Positions 12,230-24,314 of a DNA stretch of 64,000 nucleotides are shown here, piece after piece. A program made the position numbers and the translations under genes. The notes beneath the pieces are model-generated. The model was not told the DNA's origin. It saw nothing but the letters and a program-made list of their open reading frames with translations, and ran no database searches. Every line of letters begins with the position of its first letter. The first letter of the stretch is position 1. This DNA is from Armigeres subalbatus (Eukaryota; Arthropoda; Insecta; Diptera; Culicidae): positions 255,350,067 through 255,414,066 of the forward strand of contig NC_085139.1 in assembly GCF_024139115.2 (NCBI RefSeq), read 5' to 3'.

Positions 12230-14923
12230 GAGGTGTGCGCCGGTCCAATATTCGTCGGCGGCGGCGTTTGTCAAAATTTTACCCGGCGGCGGCGGCGTTT
12301 TCGGCGTCACGCCGAATGTCATTTTACCCGGCGACGGCGGCGGCGTGAATCGGCGTGGTGATTTTTTCATAACGTTTTTCAAAGATTTTTTTTGTTTTAA
12401 TTTTTTCGGGATACTTTCATATGATTTTTTTTATTTTCGCATGAAATATCTAATGAACTTCTCCAGAATATTTTAGGATTGTTTGAAGCTTCGCGAAATC
12501 TTTGGAATTACCAAGAGAAGCTCTTTTGAATTCCCAATTAAACTTGTTTGAAATTTCAGCAGAAAATTTGTCACAATTTACATGAGAAACTTCAGAATTT
12601 TCACAAAAAAAATGTTCTTAACTTCTACAGGAAAAACTTTGGAAATTAATTAAAAGTTCTTGTTGAGTTTCTGTTGGGTATTATTCCAAATTTTCACAGA
12701 ACATTATTGATGATTGTAGTAGAGTGCGGCTGGTTGAATGGGAATGGCTTTCTCAGTCTAGAATAATAAAGACGGCTAGTTTGGCATGGCCAACTATAAA
12801 ACAGTCAATTATTAAGAATTTCCGCGGGAGACTCTAAGGAGTTTTCCAGAAAAATTCTCTAACTATCTGCTTACTGAGCAAAAACACGACAAAACAGGCA
12901 TTTATGGCCGCGCAATGCAGAACCAGTTTGCCACATTTAAATCTGTATTTTTGTCCCAGAAAATCTTTATTCCTGTATCTCAAGTAAAAAAATCTGTATT
13001 GCAAATCTGTATCCATCTGAACCAAATCAAAATCGACTTTTATAAAGTTAGTTTTGAAAAGATAAAGTCCGGAAATACTATGCGGAACAACAAGTCAGAC
13101 GTCAATATTTAGCATTTTTTTGCACATTTCTTCCCAAGGATTACAAATAAAGGAATACAAGCAACAATGCTTGCTTTCTCAATGTTTAATATTTGATCAT
13201 TTACGAATAACATATGTAAAGGATCCATTATAGCCATATGGACAACATCTTTATTGGACTAGTATTCAGTACTAATAAACTGTTTCAAAGCATTTCAGAT
13301 ATGACCAATAATATATAGACCTGATTCTTTAGTATTAATTTTAGAGCGTTCTCTAAGATCACATGTATTAAAATATAATCTGAACATTCTGATCGAATTT
13401 CAAAATCATGAATCTGCATAAATTGCCAATTAAGAGCAAAACCTACCAGAGACCACATGCTCTGTATTTTTAAATTGAAATTGAGTTAATCTCAAAATGG
13501 CTCTAATTAGGATCATTTTAGAGTAGAATAAAAGTAATTTACAATAATTTTTGGTACTAAAATCCTCAAAAAATCTGTAAAATCTGTAAATTTTCCTAAA
13601 ATCTGTATATCTGTATATACAGATTCTTGATCACAGCTATATCTCAAAAATTGATTCATAATTAGTTTTCAAATATGTATAAATCATAATGATTGATTAG
13701 ATATTTTGATCTCATGTTGCTGTAGATTACTAAATTCAATGATATGACATCAAACTGTGTACTTATTTTGCTATGTGAAATCAATATCAAATTTAGTTTT
13801 CGATTTGCTCTCATCGACAGCAGAAATAGTTTTTAATTTGATGTCACAGTAAGATAATTCTGCTGTACGTTTTGTTATTTTAACCGTTAAAACGACCAAA
13901 AAGATATCAAATTAAGTAAACATAATCGATCATTTCTCGCTTAACTTTTCAAAAGGTGCTAAGTAACATTTTTATCATGAATTAATTTGAGCACTGCAAT
14001 CGAAAGCTTTCAGGTTTTTCTGTTGATTGCGCTATTCAAATTAATTCATGAAAAAAATGTTACTTAGGTCCTTTTGAAAAGTTAAGCGAGATTTCACAAC
14101 ATTAAATCAAGTTATAAATTTGCTCTTAAGCTTTGCTCGGGTAGGCTTCTACCAAATAGTCTTTTCAATTGAACGATTCGGCCTAACAACTTTCAGCCTT
14201 GTGACTTTCTGCTCAAAAATTCAATTTAAAACAGTTTTTTTTATTTTAACGTGAACTCCTCCGCAATGTTCACGCTTGGTTTTTACGGAGAGCTCTTCGA
14301 AGTGTTAACAAGATATTGTATGGAATTTTCATGGAAATAATTGGTTCTTCTTCTTCTTATTGGCATTACATCCCCACACTGGGACTGAGCCGCCTCGCAG
14401 CTTAGTGTTCATTAAGCATTTCCGCAGTTATCAACTGCGAGGTTTCTAAGCCAGGATACCATTTTTGCATTCGCATATTATGAGGCTAGCACGATGATAC
14501 TTTTATGCCCAGGGAAGTCGAGACAATTTCCAATCCGAAAATTGCCTAGACCGGCACCGGGAATCGAATCCAGCCACCCTCAGCATGGTCTTGCTTTGTA
14601 GCCGCGCGTTTTACCGCACGGCTAAGGAGGGCCCCATAAATAATTGGTATAATTGGTAATAATTGGTATAATTGGAAATAATTGGTATCTTCACGAAAAA
14701 TTCTCTGGAGTTTCAACGTAATGTTGTAGAGATCTATCAGGAAATTATACGGAAAATCCAGTGAATCTTAGAAGTTTCCACTGAAAATTTTAATCGGCGT
14801 GAAAAATTATAGATCAACGGCGTGACAAATTTTAAACGGCGGCGCGCCGATGCAAAAATGTCGGCGGCGGCGGCGTGCCAAAAACTGTCGGCGGCGGCGG
14901 CGTGGCGCGGCGGCGCACACCTC
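12230..14923. mobile_element. 2.7 kb non-autonomous TIR element with GC-rich ends
   Basis: Begins GAGGTGTGCGCCG and ends with the exact reverse complement CGGCGCACACCTC, each flanked by TA (12228-12229 and 14924-14925). The outer 130 bp at each end are rich in GGCGGCGGC triplets, and the interior is about 70% A+T with no transposase frame. TA duplications suggest a Tc1/mariner-like or similar mechanism. Homologous ends occur at 16941 and, more diverged, at 58661. A Feilai SINE is nested at 14345-14637. Confidence 0.72.
14345..14637 (-). mobile_element. Feilai-type SINE nested in the TIR element
   Basis: Reverse-oriented copy with a (TTC)n tail at its left end and the tRNA-like head at its right. 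A perfect 10 bp duplication, AAATAATTGG, flanks it at 14335-14344 and 14638-14647. Confidence 0.92.
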
Positions 14924-14925
14924 TA

Positions 14926-16375
14926 TTCTTCTTTCTTCCTTCTTCCTTCTTCCTTCTTCATTCTTCCTTCTTCTTTCTTATTTCTTCTTTCTTCCTTCTT
15001 CCTTCTTTCTTCTCCCTTCTTTCTTCTTCTTTTTTTCATTTTTAGTTCTTCCTTCTTCCTTCTTTCATCTTCCTCTTTCCTTCTTCCTTCTTCTTTCTTC
15101 TTTTTTCCTTCGTCCTTCTTCCTTCTTCCTTCTTCCTTCTTTCTTCTTCCTTCTTCCTTTTACTTCTTCCTTCTTCCTTCTCCCTTCTTCTTTCTTCCTA
15201 CTTTCTTTTCCTTCTTTACTCTTCCTTCTTCCTTCTTTCTTCTTTCTTCTTCCTTCTTTCATCTTCCATTTTCCTTCTTCCTTCTTCTTTCTTCCTTCTC
15301 CCATCTTCCTTTTTCCTTCTTCTTTCTCCTTTCTTCCTTTTTCCTTCTCCCTTCTTCTTTCTTCATTTTTCTTTTTCCTTCTTCCTTCTTCCTCCTTCCT
15401 TCTTTCTTATTCCTTATTCCTTCTTCCTTTTTTTCTACTTCCTTCTTCTTTCTTCCTTTTTCTTTTTTTTTCTTTCTACTTCCTTCTTCTATTTTTCTTC
15501 TTCTTTCTTCTTCCTTCTTCCTTCTTCTTTCTTCTTCCTTCTTCTTTCTTCTTTCTTCCTTCTTTCTTCTTCCTTCTTCCTTCTTCCTTATTCCTTCTTC
15601 CTTATTCCTTCTTCCTTCTTCCTTCTTCCTCCTTCCTTCTTCCTTCTTTCTTCTCCCTTCTTCTTTCTTCCTTTTTTTCTTTTTTCTTTCTACTTCCTTC
15701 TTCCTTTTTTTTCTTCCTTCTTCTTTCTTCTTTCTTCCTTCTTTCTTCTTCATTCTTCCTTCTTCCTTCTTCCTTCTTCCTTATTCCTTCTTCCTTATTC
15801 CTTCTTCCTTCTTCCTTCTTCCTTCTTCCTTCTTCCTTCTTCCTTCTTCCTCCTTCCTTCTTTCTTCTTCCTTCCTCCTTCTATCTTCTTACTTCTTCTT
15901 TCTTTTGTCTTCCTTTTTCCTTTTTCCTTCTTCTTTCTTCCTTCTTCCTTCTTTCTTCTTCTTTCTTCCTTCTTCCTTCTTCCTTCATCCTTCTTCCTCC
16001 TTCTTTTTTCTACTTCCTTCTTCTTTCTTCCTTCTTCTTTCTTTCTACTTTCTTCTATTTATTTCCTTCTTCCTTTTTTCTTCTTCTTTCTTCTTTCTTT
16101 CTTCTTCCTTCTTCCTTCCTTCCTTCTTCCTTCTTCCTTTTTCCTTCTTCCTTCTTCCTTTTTCCTTCTTCCTTCTTCCTTCTTCCGTCTTCCTTATTGC
16201 TTATTTCTTCTTTCTTCTTCTTTCTTCTTTCTTCCTTCTTCTTTCTTTCTTCTTCCTTCTTTCTTCTTCCTTATTTCTTATGTCTTCTTTCTTCTTCCTT
16301 ATTCCTTCTTCTTTCTTTCTTCTTCCTTCCTCATTGTGTCTTGTTTTTTTTTTCTTGCTTGATTTTTTCTTCTTT
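14926..16375 (+). repeat. Polypyrimidine tract, right arm, 1.45 kb
   Basis: TTCCTTC heptamers with interspersed TTCTTTC. The plus frames read as endless Ser-Phe-Leu-Pro and the minus frames as Lys-Glu-Arg-Gly, producing open frames of more than 500 codons that are artefacts of composition. Such a mirror-symmetric homopurine/homopyrimidine tract can form triplex (H-)DNA. Confidence 0.92.
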
Positions 16376-16520
16376 CTCTGTCCACAAACCACGTAGACCG
16401 AAATTTCACATTTTCAAACCCCCCCTCCCCCCTTGTAGACTTTCGTAGACTTTTCCGAAACCCCTTCCCCACCCCCTTGAAGTCTACATAGACTTTTTCA
16501 AATTTTCAAAAAAAATCAAC
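16376..16520. repeat. C-run dispersed repeat with GTAGAC motifs
   Basis: Contains CCACGTAGACCG, TTCGTAGACTTTTCCG and GTCTACATAGACTTT around runs of seven C. This resembles an end of a common mosquito MITE, but no TIR pair is visible. Confidence 0.45.
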
Positions 16521-16940
16521 CACATTTTCAGCAATTCAGCTATTCAAAGCCATTTCCAAATCCATTGTTAACATAACAGTTAACAATTCAAATTTCAAAC
16601 ATAACGAAATAAAACATTGTAATTCCTAGATGGTTTAATTCAACCAGAGGAAATATCCTAACTGCCAGAGGCAATTGAAATGTATTAATAATAACTAAAA
16701 GGCAAATAAGGATGATAGTGTTAAGAAAACACGGAACACCTAGTCTAAGAGATAAATGCATGTATTAGATAATTAGCAAATTAAATTAGTTAAAAAAAAC
16801 ATAACGAAATCAAACTGAACAAAATCCAGCAAAACAAATATTAATTCAAAACGGAATCAAATTTACTCATCTGTTCATAGCTTCTGAAACCAAATCTCAA
16901 AGCCAATTAATTTAATTTCTGTTGAATTTGATTCCTCCTA
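16521..16940. other. AT-rich DNA, nothing supported
   Basis: No coding frame or recognised repeat. It ends at the TA preceding the next GC-rich element end. Confidence 0.4.
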
Positions 16941-18060
16941 GAGGTGTGCGCCACCGCCACCGCCACTTGCATTGGCGCGCCACTGCTTAAAATCTGTCAC
17001 GCATCTGACCTATAATTCTTCATGTCAGTTCAAATTTTGTAGAAAACCGAAGAATTTAGGGAATTTCGAAAAATTTAGAGTTGAAATTCCGAGAAAGTAA
17101 AGTCTACATTCCAATAAGCTTTTCGTGGAAATTCCGTAGAATTTCCCGATTGACAACCTTTAAAGTTTCCAGGTTACACTCTAAAGAACTCTCCGTGATA
17201 ATTCCGATGTTTTTCTTGAAAATCCCATGCAATATCCCGCTAAATAATCATCCGTTGAAACCCCAAGAATTTTTTTTTAAATTCCAAAAGTTTTCCCGTT
17301 AAAATGCCGAGTAATTTTCCGAGAAAACTTAAAATTATTTCCCGTGGAATTTCAGAATGATTATACCTACCATTTTGGCTCAAATTACGAACACTGGCGT
17401 TTTACCGCACTAAAACTAAAGTTCTCATTGGTTTTCCATACTGAGAATCAAAATTGCAAAAGAATTCAAGCTTCTGTGGATAAAATTACATAAATAACGC
17501 CAAAACGGCCATTTAAAAGCGAGTGTTCGGGATATGAACCATGTACGGAATTTGAGCCAAAACGGTACGATGTTTTTAAATTTCTCTTGCAAAATAGGAG
17601 CGAAATTTGAAAAAAAATACTAAGGACATTCCAAAGAGTTTTCCGAATAATTTTCGGTGGAAATTATGGAGAATTTTCAGTTGAATTTTTGGTGAACTTA
17701 TCGTAAAAATTCGAATAAATTTTCATGAAAATTACAAATGCTTTCTTACAAGAATTGCAATTTTTTTTGTGGAAGCTCAAAGAGTTTTTGGTAGGAAATT
17801 CAAATAAATGTTGAAGATTTTCCAATAAAAAAAATCTAAAGAATTTGCAATAGAACTGCCGAAGAAATTCCCAGAATTTCCCATGGACATTTCGAAGAAC
17901 TTTACTTATATGTTTAAGAATTCCTCGTGAAAATTCCGAGAACTTACGAAATTAAGAAAAATTTCCCGGGAACTTCCCAGAAAATCTTAAGTGGATATTT
18001 TGAAGAAAATCATCGAGGAAATTTCGGAGAATTTCCCTTACAAGTTCCAAAGAATGTCAA
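16941..18060 (+). mobile_element. Second copy of the GC-rich-ended TIR element
   Basis: Starts TA then GAGGTGTGCGCC with CCGCCACCGCCAC, and matches the reverse complement of 14790-14923 for about 130 bp (shared GGCGCGCC, then TTTAAAAT and CTATAATT). The interior is a degenerate field of GAATTTCC/GGAAATTC dyads. No matching right end was found, so it is truncated or decayed, and the right boundary is a guess. Confidence 0.6.
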
Positions 18061-18111
18061 AGAGGGAGGGGGTGAATAAGGGGGCAAGGGGATCAATCCT
18101 TTGATGAAAAT

Positions 18112-18990
18112 ATGGTAGACGAAAACATCATTGAGATCCTTGGTGATGAAACACAACATTTGATTGAATTTTTAAAAAACCAACTCAATATTCAACAGCA
18201 ACGACAAGACTATAAAGAGTTGCTAAATTTATCTTTAGCATTTCTTGGTGTGAAAAGAATTAAATTTTCAAAACCAGGAGCCCATAGCAATGCCAGATGG
18301 ATGGCGAAAGCAATGTATTGTCTTAAAATATGGCTGGTTAGAGGCCAATTTGACTATTGTCTTAAAATATGGCTGTTTAGAGGCCAATTTCCAGTAATGT
18401 GTGCTTTTATTTTACGAGTTTACATTTGGTCTTGGTTTAAAGCTCTTTTACCCTCATCAGCAGCACGAAATGATCTAAACCTGGCAAAAAAATTGATACG
18501 AGATGCTTTCCCTGATCAATCAAGAAATGTGTATATGGCTGCGGCTTCAAGATTTGCAAATCATCTATGGTAATTGAGTGAAGAACTAGTCGCTCTGGCT
18601 TTTTTAGACCCAGAAATATCTACTGATGAGAGAAAAGAAATGGCACACAATTTAACGACGATCGATAAGTTGACTTCTTGTACGCTTTCGGATTTTGTTT
18701 CTCTAAATACGATGATTTTTTTGAAATTTCTGGAATATCTGCAAATTTTCTCAAAGAAGATCCTAGTATATGGGATGAATTGGAAGAATTTTTGAAAATA
18801 GAAATAAAATTAATTAATTTTTGGTAGTGAATGACTGTGCTGAGTTAAACTAGTTCAAGATCTTTGTGGAAAACTGACAAAAAATGAAGAACAGCTTCAA
18901 TATCTTCTCAAAGTTGTTCAACAGCATAAGCAAAATTTTCCAGGTTGTACTCGCTCTATTATAAAGGAAGGCCTAGTAGTTGAAATAAAT
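18112..18990 (+). pseudogene. Decayed TE-like ORF of an uncharacterised family
   Basis: A protein-like frame from 18112 (MVDENIIEILGDE) runs 153 codons to a stop at 18571, then continues after the stop as LSEELVALAFLDPE to about 18690. A further in-phase piece at about 18855-18995 ends VVEINN and a stop. The segment KFSKPGAHSNARWMAKAMYC and the HLW/LSEELVALAF block recall a family of unknown proteins common in repeat-rich animal genomes; I cannot name the element type. A 39 bp in-frame tandem duplication (YCLKIWL-x-RGQF twice, 18319-18396) is an oddity. Stops and frame breaks make it non-functional. Confidence 0.6.
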
Positions 18991-19799
18991 AATTAATATA
19001 GGTATAAGTGTTATTTGTTGATAACTTTGTAATTTTATACAGTCAATAAATTATGCTATAAACATTAAAACTGTTGTTTGAAAAATATATAACTTATATA
19101 ATATCCCAGGTCTCTCTGTCTTTCTGTCCTTCTGTCCGTCTGTCTGTAACGATTACATCATATCGTTCTAAAATTGATGCAACGGGCATCACGATGTCCG
19201 AAAACAACTCGTTACAAATATTTCATGAATTTTGTCTCCCCTTAAAAACTTCAGCTCGTTGGTTTCAGTGGTAAGTCACCCCCTCCCTCTCTACACTACT
19301 GTACAGAGCACGGAAAGTATTTACCAATCGGATAAAAATTCGCGAGATTGCGTGATAATCATGCATTTAATTTTGCACGGCACCGAATACGCCTGCATCG
19401 CCGCCGCAATGGTCGGTGGTACGTTGCTCTAATTTTAAACACCCCTGGGGGACACGCTCGATACCCTCGACTTTGGATGCTTATAACTTGGCCAATTTCA
19501 AAGGGATTTACATCCGGTCTTCACCAGTCGCTTCCTTATATAAAAAAGGTTCTACATTTTGTCCACAACAGGAATCCGTCGACTACAGCGCCACCTAGAA
19601 GCAAAAAACTGAAACGGTTGCGTTTCCTCATACATTTGGATCACTTTTCACATACAAACTTTGAGCCATTTGCGCACGCCAACCACTGGACCGAATGAGC
19701 TGAAATTTTCAGGGGAGTTTCTGGGACTCCCAAACTGTCATTTAAGGGTGCAAGGTTTGAAATTCCAGACTTTTCACTTTTTCCATATAAGCTTGGGCC
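18991..19799. other. Intergenic DNA, no gene seen
   Basis: A (TCTG)n-like run at 19107-19146 and sequence resembling an old dispersed repeat. No supported coding. Confidence 0.35.
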
Positions 19800-20290
19800 A
19801 CTCTACTGCGCATACATTAAACAGATTACAGTGGTGGGCGTTGACGTTGTTATGTTATGATTTTACAATCAAGTATATCAACACGACAAAGTTTGGGTAC
19901 GTTGACATCTTCTCTCGACTCATCGACGGCGCTGCTAAACCCGAAGATGATTACGTAATTGCTTCAATGCGCCACGAAGAAGATGTTTCATCGGTTTGGG
20001 AAAATGCGGTTAGTTCAATTTCAATCACTGCGAAGATGATTGCTAAATCAACGCACATCCACTTATCAAGCAAGTAGCACAGGCTCTCCATTCTTCTTGG
20101 GAAATCAAATCCGGCACACAAATGAATCCAGAGATGGCAGCGTTTTATAATTGGAAAGATAGCCTCACCGTCATTCAAGGCTGACTTTTGTTCGGAGAGA
20201 GAGATTCGTAATTCCCGTAATTCGATTCAGCAGAAGCAAATACTTCAACGTTTACACCATGGACACCCCGGCATGGTACGGATCTGGGAC
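19800..20290 (+). mobile_element. Gypsy-type LTR retrotransposon remnant
   Basis: Encodes the end of RNase H and the start of integrase: LNRLQWWALTLLCYDFTIKY, a decayed DIFSRLID box, then MNPEMAAFYNWKDSLTVIQG and a decayed zinc-binding HHGHPGM. The frame breaks at 20075 and 20180. No LTR, protease or reverse transcriptase is adjacent, so this is a short fossil of a Ty3/Gypsy element. Confidence 0.78.
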
Positions 20291-21429
20291 GGGAATTGCA
20301 AAGAGGAAAAAATGTAACTTCATCTGCAACCAGCAATCGCTGTCACGAATTGTCAGATGCAACCAGCACCTTTTTGTGTAAAAGTATTGGTATCTCTCAA
20401 AAAGTATTCCAAATTATTTTGTTTTACGAGTACTTTTCCACTTTGAAAAGTATTCTAGAAAAGCCGGACAGCTTAATATTGAACTGTTATGAATACGTGT
20501 TTTATTTCCGATAGGAAAATCTTTATAAAAATAAGTTTACAAATCCGTAAATCACAAACACTTTTATTGTGCTCAGAAGATTCTACCCGGGATTTAGGTG
20601 AAACACTCAAGGAAACAGTTGAGAATCGATGATCAACTGTGATGAAAAGAAGAACAAGTGTCAAAACAAGGAAAAAGAAGCCGTCTTTGCAGGTCTCGTC
20701 TCAGGCGTCTCAGGTACGGATGAAGTGTCTTGCTCGGAGCTCGGTATACTGTGATTTGGATATCAAATTACTCGTCACATAACTGACCCTATAACTAGTA
20801 GATACTTCCTATTATCGTTGTTAGTTTTCAATCAGTATAAAGGGTTAAGGCAGCAGCACATTCGTTTGTGAAAGAATCAGCTGTCAAAATTTACATGCAC
20901 TTGCTTTAATAAATCATGTTTACTTTGGTTGTCCAAACTCGATCCTAACTACCCCGAAGCTGCTATTACTGTAGTAGTAACGCAGAGTTTAAATTTAAAC
21001 CCTCTCTTGCGTTATGTAATATGCACTAAAACAAACCTCCTGAGAAATTGATGCGTGAACAAAAATAAAAGTTATTAGGTTGCATAAAAAAGATATTTTA
21101 GTTACTAGATAAATATTGTCGCTGTCGTCGCTGTCCGGAACATCTTTTGCTGGCGAGGATAGGGGAGCTAAATGTCAAAGAAGGAAAATCCATACGATTT
21201 GACAGGTATGTACCACACATGTTTCGGACAGCAGAACAAAGGGAACCGAAGCGACAATCTTTATCTAGTAACTAAAATATCTTTTTTGCATAAGCATAAA
21301 TTTATATTTTAAGTTGATCCGTTTAGTGTTGGATACCTGTTCTAAACACTCATTTGTTTCAAGTTCTATTTCACGCAAGCCCCTTACATTATATAATATG
21401 ACAACTCAAGATACTTAAGATCATGAGCA
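20291..21429. other. Intergenic DNA with a short shared repeat
   Basis: 20640-20705 is, in reverse complement, similar to 30369-30430, including an exact 20-mer at 20686-20705. No gene seen. Confidence 0.4.
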
Positions 21430-24090
21430 GAACGGAGGTAGGGATCTGGAGATTAAAACCTGAAGAAAAATTCTTCGGAACCTGAAGAAGATTCTTCGGA
21501 TTTTGAAGTAGATTCCTTCAGAAAATGAATATGATTGCTTCAGAATCTGAAGATGGAGAACATTCCTTCGGAATTTGAGGAAGTTTTTTTTTAGATTCCT
21601 TCGGATTCTGAAGAACATTCGCTCAAATATGAACGAGATTTCCTAGGAATCGGAATCGTAAAGATTCCTTCGGAATCGTAAAGATTCCTTCGGAATAAAT
21701 CGTAAAGATACCTTCGGAATCGTAAAGACTCCTTCGAAATCGTAAAGATTCCTTCGGAATCGTAAAGATTCCTTCGGAATCGTAAAGATTCCTTCGGAAT
21801 CGTAAAGATTCCTTCGGAATCGTAAAGATTCCGTCGGAATCGTAAAGATTCCGTCGGAATCGTAAAGATTCCGTCGGAATCGTAAAGATTCCGTCGGAAT
21901 CGTAAAGATTCCGTCGGAATCGTAAAGATTCCTTCGGAATCGTAAAGATTCCTTCGGAATCGTAAAGATTCCTTCGGAATCGTAAAGATTCCTTCGGAAT
22001 CGTAAAGATTCCTTCGGAATCGTAAAGATTCCTTCGGAATCGTAAAGATACCTTCGAAATCGTGAAGATTCCTTCGGAATCGTGAAGATTCCTTCGGAAT
22101 CGTGAAGATTCCTTCGGAATCGTGAAGATTCCTTCGGAATCGTGAAGATTCCTTCGGAATCGTGAAGATTCCTTCGGAATCGTGAAGATTCCTTCGGAAT
22201 CGTGAAAATTCGTTTGGAATCGCAAACAATGGTTTTTGAAGCGGAATGTTTTCTTCGGAATCGTAAAGATTCTTTCGGATTGGTAAATTTCTTTCGGAAT
22301 CATGAAGAATCGTAAAAATATCTTCGGAATCGTAAAGATATCTTCGGAATACTAAAGATTCATTTGGAATCGTAAACATTCCTTCGTACAAATTTTATTC
22401 AAAATCGAACAGATTCCTTGGAAATTGTAAATATTTCTCGGAAATTATAAATAATTCTTTTGAATCGTAAAGATTCCTTTAGATTCATGACAATTCCTCC
22501 GGAATCTTAAAGATTCCTTCGGAATCGTAAATATTCCTCGGGAATCCCAAAGATTCCTCCGGAATCGTGAAGGTTCCCCGGGATTCGGGAAGATTTCTTC
22601 GGATTCTGAAGAAGATTCCTTCGGATTCTGAAGAAGATTCCTACGGAATCTGAAGAGGATTTCTCCGGAATCTGATTTCTTCTGAATCTGAAGAAGATTC
22701 CTAACGTATCTGAAGAAAATTCCTTCGTAATCTTATTCGTATCCGGATTCGGAAGAAGATTTCTCCGGAATCTAAAGAAAATTCCTTAAGTATCTGAAGA
22801 TGATTCTTTCGGAATCTGAAGAAGATTTCTTCGCCTTTCTTATATTCTGAAGAAGCCATTTCCAAATCTGAAGAAGACTCTCTCAGAATCGGAAAAAGAC
22901 TTATTTGGAATGTGAAGAAGATTCTTTTAGAATGTGAAGAAGATTAGTTCGAAATTCGAAGATTTTCTCGGTATCTAAGAAGATTCCTTAGGACTCTGAA
23001 GAAGATTCCTCGGGTCTCCGAAATCTGAAGAAGATTCCTTCGGTATTTGAAGAAGTTTCATTTGGAATCTGTAGAAGTTTCCTTCGGATTCTGAAGAAGA
23101 TTCTTTCAGAATCTGAAAAAGATTTCTTCGGAATCTGAAGACGATTCTCAGAATCGCAAGTATTCCATCGGAATTGGATGTATTATTTCTCAATTGAAAA
23201 ATTCCTTTGAAATCGCAAAAATGCTTTTGGAAGCGCAGTGATTCTTTCGGAATTGCATTGAATACCTTGAATTCTCAATGATTCCTCGTAAATTCGTAAA
23301 TTATTCTTCGAAATTTGAAATTTAAAAATTTTGAAGCTCGAGTTTTTCATTGGATTGTTAATATTTTCAGTCAATATTTTTTTGGAATCGTTAGGATTCC
23401 TTTAGAATCATATTTTTTTAGAATTTTTAAATATTCGTGAAGATTCCTTTGGAAACGTGAAGATGAAAGATGCGTTCTGCGGAATTGGAAAGATGTGTTC
23501 TGCAGAATCAGAAAGATGCGTTCTGCGGAATCGGGAAGATGCATTTTGCGGAATGTGAAGATTCCTTCGGAATGCGTTCTGCGGAGTCGGAAAAATGCAT
23601 TCTTCTAAATCGGAAAGATGGATTCTACGGAATCGGAGGGATTCATTCTGCGGGATCGGAAATATGCGTTCTGCGGAATCGGAAAGACCCATTCTACGGA
23701 ATCGAAAAGATGAAGATAATTCTTTCGGAATCTGAAGAAGACTCTCTCAGAATCGGAAAAAGACTCCTTTGAAATGTATAGAAGATTTATTTGGATAATG
23801 AAGAACATCAATCCAAAGAAGATTCTTTCGGTATCTGAAGAAGACTCTTTCGGTCTGTGAAAGAGATTTCTTCGGAATCTTAAGACAATTTCTTCGGCGT
23901 TTGAAGAAGTTACCTTTGGAATCTATAAATTTCCTTCGGATTTTTGAAGAAGATTCCTTCGGAAAACGATTCTTTCGGAATCGAAAGGTTTCTATCGGAA
24001 TCGAAACGATACCATCGGATTCGGAAGCATTACATCGGAATTAGAAGGATTTCATCGGAATTGTAAGCATTCCATCTGAATCAAATGTTT
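21430..24090. repeat. Satellite field with a 20 bp dyad-symmetric core
   Basis: 21649-22210 is about 28 copies of a 20 bp unit, CGTAAAGATTCCTTCGGAAT, nearly invariant. Each unit has the dyad GATTCC-TTC-GGAATC. Around it are degenerate relatives: units near 22 bp containing GAAGAAGATTCC (22590-23150, 23700-23960) and GATGCGTTCTGCGGAATCGG (23460-23700). Because 20 bp is not a multiple of three, 60 bp makes one 20-residue protein repeat, giving long but meaningless open frames. Confidence 0.95.
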
Positions 24091-24314
24091 TATATCTTTT
24101 CTAGCAAGTATTCTCTTTATGTTTTCTTCTTTTATTTTTACATCTATTCTCTTTTTTATCTGTCTTGCATCACTCTCTCTTCTTTTTACCTTCCTCATAC
24201 AACATACAATACAATTATGTATGATTATTCACTATTGAAAGCTTGCTAACAGTTTAGCAATCGGTTCCGGTCAATTAGTCAATTTCGTAAGTGCAACGCA
24301 AGCGTCATCTTCCA

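Noticed and set aside
14822..16448. Two overlapping plus-strand open frames of more than 520 codons and several Lys/Glu-rich minus frames
   Set aside because: They are translations of the TTCCTTC heptamer tract; composition alone removes stops.
19800..20290. Integrated virus sequence
   Set aside because: The residues fit a Ty3/Gypsy retrotransposon; no viral structural or non-retroviral gene was seen anywhere in the window.
21649..22210. CRISPR-like regular array
   Set aside because: Units are contiguous with no unique spacers, and the genome is a mosquito's.
21591..22391. Minus-strand frames of 266 and 226 codons with a 20-residue repeat
   Set aside because: The repeat arises from a 20 bp satellite read three times; two frames are open at once and there is no start context.
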